Positions 42,610 through 44,723 of a stretch of DNA of 44,723 bases are shown one piece after another. This stretch comes from Actinomycetes bacterium (GTDB lineage Bacteria > Actinomycetota > Acidimicrobiia > Acidimicrobiales > RAAP-2): NCBI GenBank assembly GCA_021791635.1, contig JAJYWF010000003.1:1-44723 (forward strand), given 5' to 3'. Below the pieces are notes generated by a model that was not told where the DNA came from, did not search any database, and was given only the letters and a program-made list of their open reading frames with translations. Positions within the stretch are counted from its first letter, which is position 1. Every line of letters begins with the position of its first letter. Position numbers and translations under genes: made by a program.

Positions 42610-43626
42610 ATGGCTCCTGGGCAGGACCTCGATGGCCACCCCCGGCCCCCGCGGCTATCCGCTGAGGAGCTCGGATCGGCGTTCGGCGACGTGCTCACCG
42701 CCGCCATTGGGAAGACGATGGTTCCCGCCGGGTTGCCCCGCCGGCTGTCGAGTGGCGCCTCTCGGGAGTCTTGGGTCTTCGAGGTAGCCCCTGGAGTAGA
42801 GGGACCGAGACGCTTTGTGGTCCAGCTCTTTCCCGAGCGGCACATCGGAACAGGCCTCACAGCGATGTCCGAGGCACAACTCTTGGCGGTGGCCAGCGAT
42901 GGTGGTGTTCCCGTTCCCCGGGTGGTCGCTGCCGGCGGTCCTGGGGGGCCTCCGGGGGCGGCCTTCCTCGTGACCGAATGGATCGATGGCGAGACGCTTC
43001 CCAGCCGAATCTTCAGGGATCCGACGTACAGGCCGGGTCTGGCCGGCCTGCAGAGAGAGTGTGCTTCGGCATTGGCCCGTATCCACGATCTCCCTGTCGA
43101 CGCGACGCACCTTCGACCCCTGGACCCCATCGAGCCCTACCGGGACGACCTCGCGGCCAGCGGGCAGTCCCACCCGGCGCTCGAATGGGCATACCGCTGG
43201 CTGATCCAGAACCGTCCTCAGGGGAATCCACCGTGCATCGTTCACGGCGACTTCCGGTTGGGAAACCTCATGGTCGACGGGCGTGGTCTACGAGCGGTTC
43301 TCGACTGGGAGCTGGCGCACATCGGAGACCCCTATGAGGACGTGGCCTGGCCGATGGTGCGTGCCTGGCGATTCGACCGCGTGCGCCCCGCCGGGGTCTT
43401 TCCCGACCGTGAATCTTGGCTCTCCGCCTATGGCGAGGCCTCCGGCCTCGACGTCGATCCCGATATCGTCAGATGGTGGGAGATCGCCGGGACCTTCAAA
43501 TGGGGGGTGATCTGCCTGACCCAGTGGCTGAGACACCGAGACGGAGCGACGCGCTCGGTGGAGCTCGCAGCCATCGGCCGCCGGGTGGCCGAGAACGAGT
43601 ACGACCTGCTGGGCCTTATCCCGTGA
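42610..43626 (+). CDS. APH-fold phosphotransferase, ACAD10/11-kinase-like
   Basis: 338 residues. FLVTEWIDGETLPSRIFRDP, the Brenner motif CIVHGDFRLGNLMVDG, the metal Asp in AVLDWELAHIGDPYEDVAWP, and WWEIAGTFKWGVICLTQ follow the kinase domain seen in ACAD10/ACAD11, which phosphorylates hydroxyacyl-CoA. It is not close to the APH protein at 35983. ATG at 42610; a GTG two codons earlier is possible. Its stop overlaps the DUF6285 gene. Confidence 0.87.
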   Translation: MAPGQDLDGHPRPPRLSAEELGSAFGDVLTAAIGKTMVPAGLPRRLSSGASRESWVFEVAPGVEGPRRFVVQLFPERHIGTGLTAMSEAQLLAVASDGGVPVPRVVAAGGPGGPPGAAFLVTEWIDGETLPSRIFRDPTYRPGLAGLQRECASALARIHDLPVDATHLRPLDPIEPYRDDLAASGQSHPALEWAYRWLIQNRPQGNPPCIVHGDFRLGNLMVDGRGLRAVLDWELAHIGDPYEDVAWPMVRAWRFDRVRPAGVFPDRESWLSAYGEASGLDVDPDIVRWWEIAGTFKWGVICLTQWLRHRDGATRSVELAAIGRRVAENEYDLLGLIP

Positions 43627-44018
43627 GCTCCTCACTGCCACTTCCGCCCGAATCCAAAGGAGAGGACGACACCGGCTCGGTCGGGCTGGTCGGCAGGCCG
43701 CGGGCGGACGAACTGATTGAAGCCGTTCGGGAGCTCCTGAGCGACGAAGTGATCGGCGTCACCTCCGGCCAGCTCCACCACCAGATCCGCGTCGCCATCA
43801 ACGTCCTGGCCATGGTCGAGCGAGAGCTTCGGGACGGACCGATGTTGGAGCACGCTCATCGGGCCCGGCTGGCGCTTGCCGGGGTGTCGTCCGACTCCCA
43901 GCTCGCCAGCGAGATCCGATCCGGTGCCATGGACGGGCGAGAAGATGTGCGCCCACTGCTGCTCGCTGACGCGGTCGACCGGCTCACCCTGATCAACCCT
44001 TCGTGGCTGGAGAGTTGA
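43623..44018 (+). CDS. DUF6285-like small protein
   Basis: 131 residues, GTG start overlapping the kinase stop (GTGA). GRPRADELIEAVRELLSDEV, HHQIRVAINVLAMVERELRD and LLLADAVDRLTLINPSWLES are the features of small helical proteins that regularly follow ACAD-type APH kinases. It is probably a partner of that kinase; biochemistry is unknown. The name DUF6285 is from memory of the family and should be treated as tentative. Confidence 0.7.
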   Translation: MSSSLPLPPESKGEDDTGSVGLVGRPRADELIEAVRELLSDEVIGVTSGQLHHQIRVAINVLAMVERELRDGPMLEHAHRARLALAGVSSDSQLASEIRSGAMDGREDVRPLLLADAVDRLTLINPSWLES

Positions 44019-44039
44019 GACGCTGGTAATTGCGCCGGG

Positions 44040-44441
44040 CTACTGGAGGACTTGAGCCCGAATACTGTCCAGGTACTCGTCCAAGCGATGGATGTGACCG
44101 TCCACGACCTCTACGACGAGGCACGCCGGCATGTAGAGGACGTCCCCGCCCAGCGTCTCAGCCTCCACCACGTGCTGCTGGACGTACCCGCTCCTGGTTG
44201 CGTGGCGTCGAACTGACGTGTAGCGAAGGTTCTTCACGTTCCGGTGGAGCCACCCAAGGACACGGCGCACACGATCAAAACCGACCTCGAGGTCGTCGTC
44301 GTTGTGCCAGATCACCGCTTCCGGTCCGAAGCACTCCCCGAGGGCATCCAAGTCCCCGGCCTCGATGCACGAGATGACGCGAGCCGCCAGGGACTCCGTG
44401 TCTTCGTCGAGGTCACTCACCACTTCCGAGCGTTCGTTCAT
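44040..44441 (-). CDS. NTF2-like (SnoaL-like) protein
   Basis: 133 residues: ARVISCIEAGDLDALGECFG, PEAVIWHNDDDLEVGFDRVR and CLVVEVVDGHIHRLDEYLDS. The last element (GxIxRxxEYxD) is characteristic of SnoaL-like limonene-epoxide-hydrolase/ketosteroid-isomerase relatives. Third NTF2-fold protein of the island. It follows the SMP-30 gene by three bases in the same direction, so they are co-transcribed. Confidence 0.82.
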   Translation of the reverse strand: MNERSEVVSDLDEDTESLAARVISCIEAGDLDALGECFGPEAVIWHNDDDLEVGFDRVRRVLGWLHRNVKNLRYTSVRRHATRSGYVQQHVVEAETLGGDVLYMPACLVVEVVDGHIHRLDEYLDSIRAQVLQ

Positions 44442-44444
44442 CGG

Positions 44445-44723
44445 TCAGGCGCTGTAGGGGAGGGCAAGGCCCGGACGTGGCCAATCGGCGCGGAGCAGGC
44501 GTCCAGTGCTGGAAGAGGTCACATAGGCGGTCGTCAGGTCCGGCCCACCGAAGCAGATATTGGTGGTTCCCGGGTCATCTGAGTTCTCGACGAAGTCCAC
44601 CAGCTTGCCGTCTGGGCTCACCACGGTGATCCCGCTCTTGACCATGGTGGCAATGCACACGTTGCCACCGGCCTCCATTCCCAACGAGTCGTAGATTGCG
44701 AACTCGGGCCAGCAGTAGAGGAA
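44445..44723 (-). CDS. SMP-30/gluconolactonase family protein (partial, N-terminus beyond window edge)
   Basis: Only the last 92 residues are present, reading from FLYCWPEFAIYDSLGMEAGG to GRLLRADWPRPGLALPYSA. Blades of a beta-propeller are recognisable: GGNVCIATMVKSGITVVSPD and ICFGGPDLTTAYVTSSSTGR, the latter with the conserved FGGPD-type element. Family members hydrolyse lactones using a divalent metal. Its place in the island suggests lactone opening in the same pathway. Confidence 0.88.
   Translation of the reverse strand, partial: FLYCWPEFAIYDSLGMEAGGNVCIATMVKSGITVVSPDGKLVDFVENSDDPGTTNICFGGPDLTTAYVTSSSTGRLLRADWPRPGLALPYSA

Overview
The window is a high-GC actinobacterial chromosome segment that carries the replication origin. 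Gene content, frequent GTG/TTG starts, TTGTCCACA-type DnaA boxes and the order trxB-trxA-pseudoamidase facing parB-parA-rsmG all fit Actinomycetota. The composition and the acyl-CoA-rich accessory genes would suit an Acidimicrobiia-like environmental lineage, but the lineage is inference.

Left part, 1-13.1 kb: the origin core. gyrB (3' end outside the window), a DUF721 protein, recF, dnaN and dnaA run leftward. rpmH, rnpA, yidD, yidC, jag, rsmG, parA and parB run rightward. DnaA boxes lie between dnaN and dnaA and again just upstream of dnaA. Two identical parS palindromes lie upstream of parA.

13.1-17.1 kb: leftward genes for a CwlM-like peptidoglycan-hydrolase homologue that seems to have lost its zinc ligands, thioredoxin, thioredoxin reductase, a small membrane protein and a DegV fatty-acid-binding protein.

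17.2-23.7 kb: a tightly overlapping leftward operon of SDR, FAD amine-oxidase-like protein, DUF1365 protein, cyclopropane-fatty-acid-synthase-like methyltransferase, membrane desaturase and a cobalamin-binding transcription factor of the CarH/LitR type. It reads as a light- or B12-controlled membrane-lipid modification operon. An aquaporin and a small ParB-like-fold protein follow.

25.1-44.7 kb: an acyl-CoA/hydroxyacid catabolic island in several divergent transcription units. It holds two acyl-CoA synthetases, a thioesterase, three NTF2-like proteins, an alpha/beta hydrolase, an HSD10-like SDR, two VOC proteins, TetR and GntR regulators, an HMG-CoA-lyase-like enzyme, a class III CoA-transferase, an SMP-30 protein and a second kinase with a DUF6285 partner. 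Its centre is a four-gene overlapping operon: FAH-family hydrolase, D-2-hydroxyacid dehydrogenase, APH-fold kinase and an enolase paralogue with an altered active site. Two recurring operator-like motifs (nTGAAY-N4-RTTCAG, three copies; G-TAYA-CAAT-like, six copies) sit in the divergent promoter regions and suggest that the TetR and GntR proteins tie the island into one regulon. The kinase plus enolase pair suggests a phosphorylate-then-eliminate route on an unidentified hydroxyacid; this is the strongest candidate for an undescribed system here.

Short tandem repeats (12, 17, 18, 20 and 23 bp units) are common from 18 kb onward, several inside genes. No tRNA, rRNA, IS element or CRISPR array was recognised.
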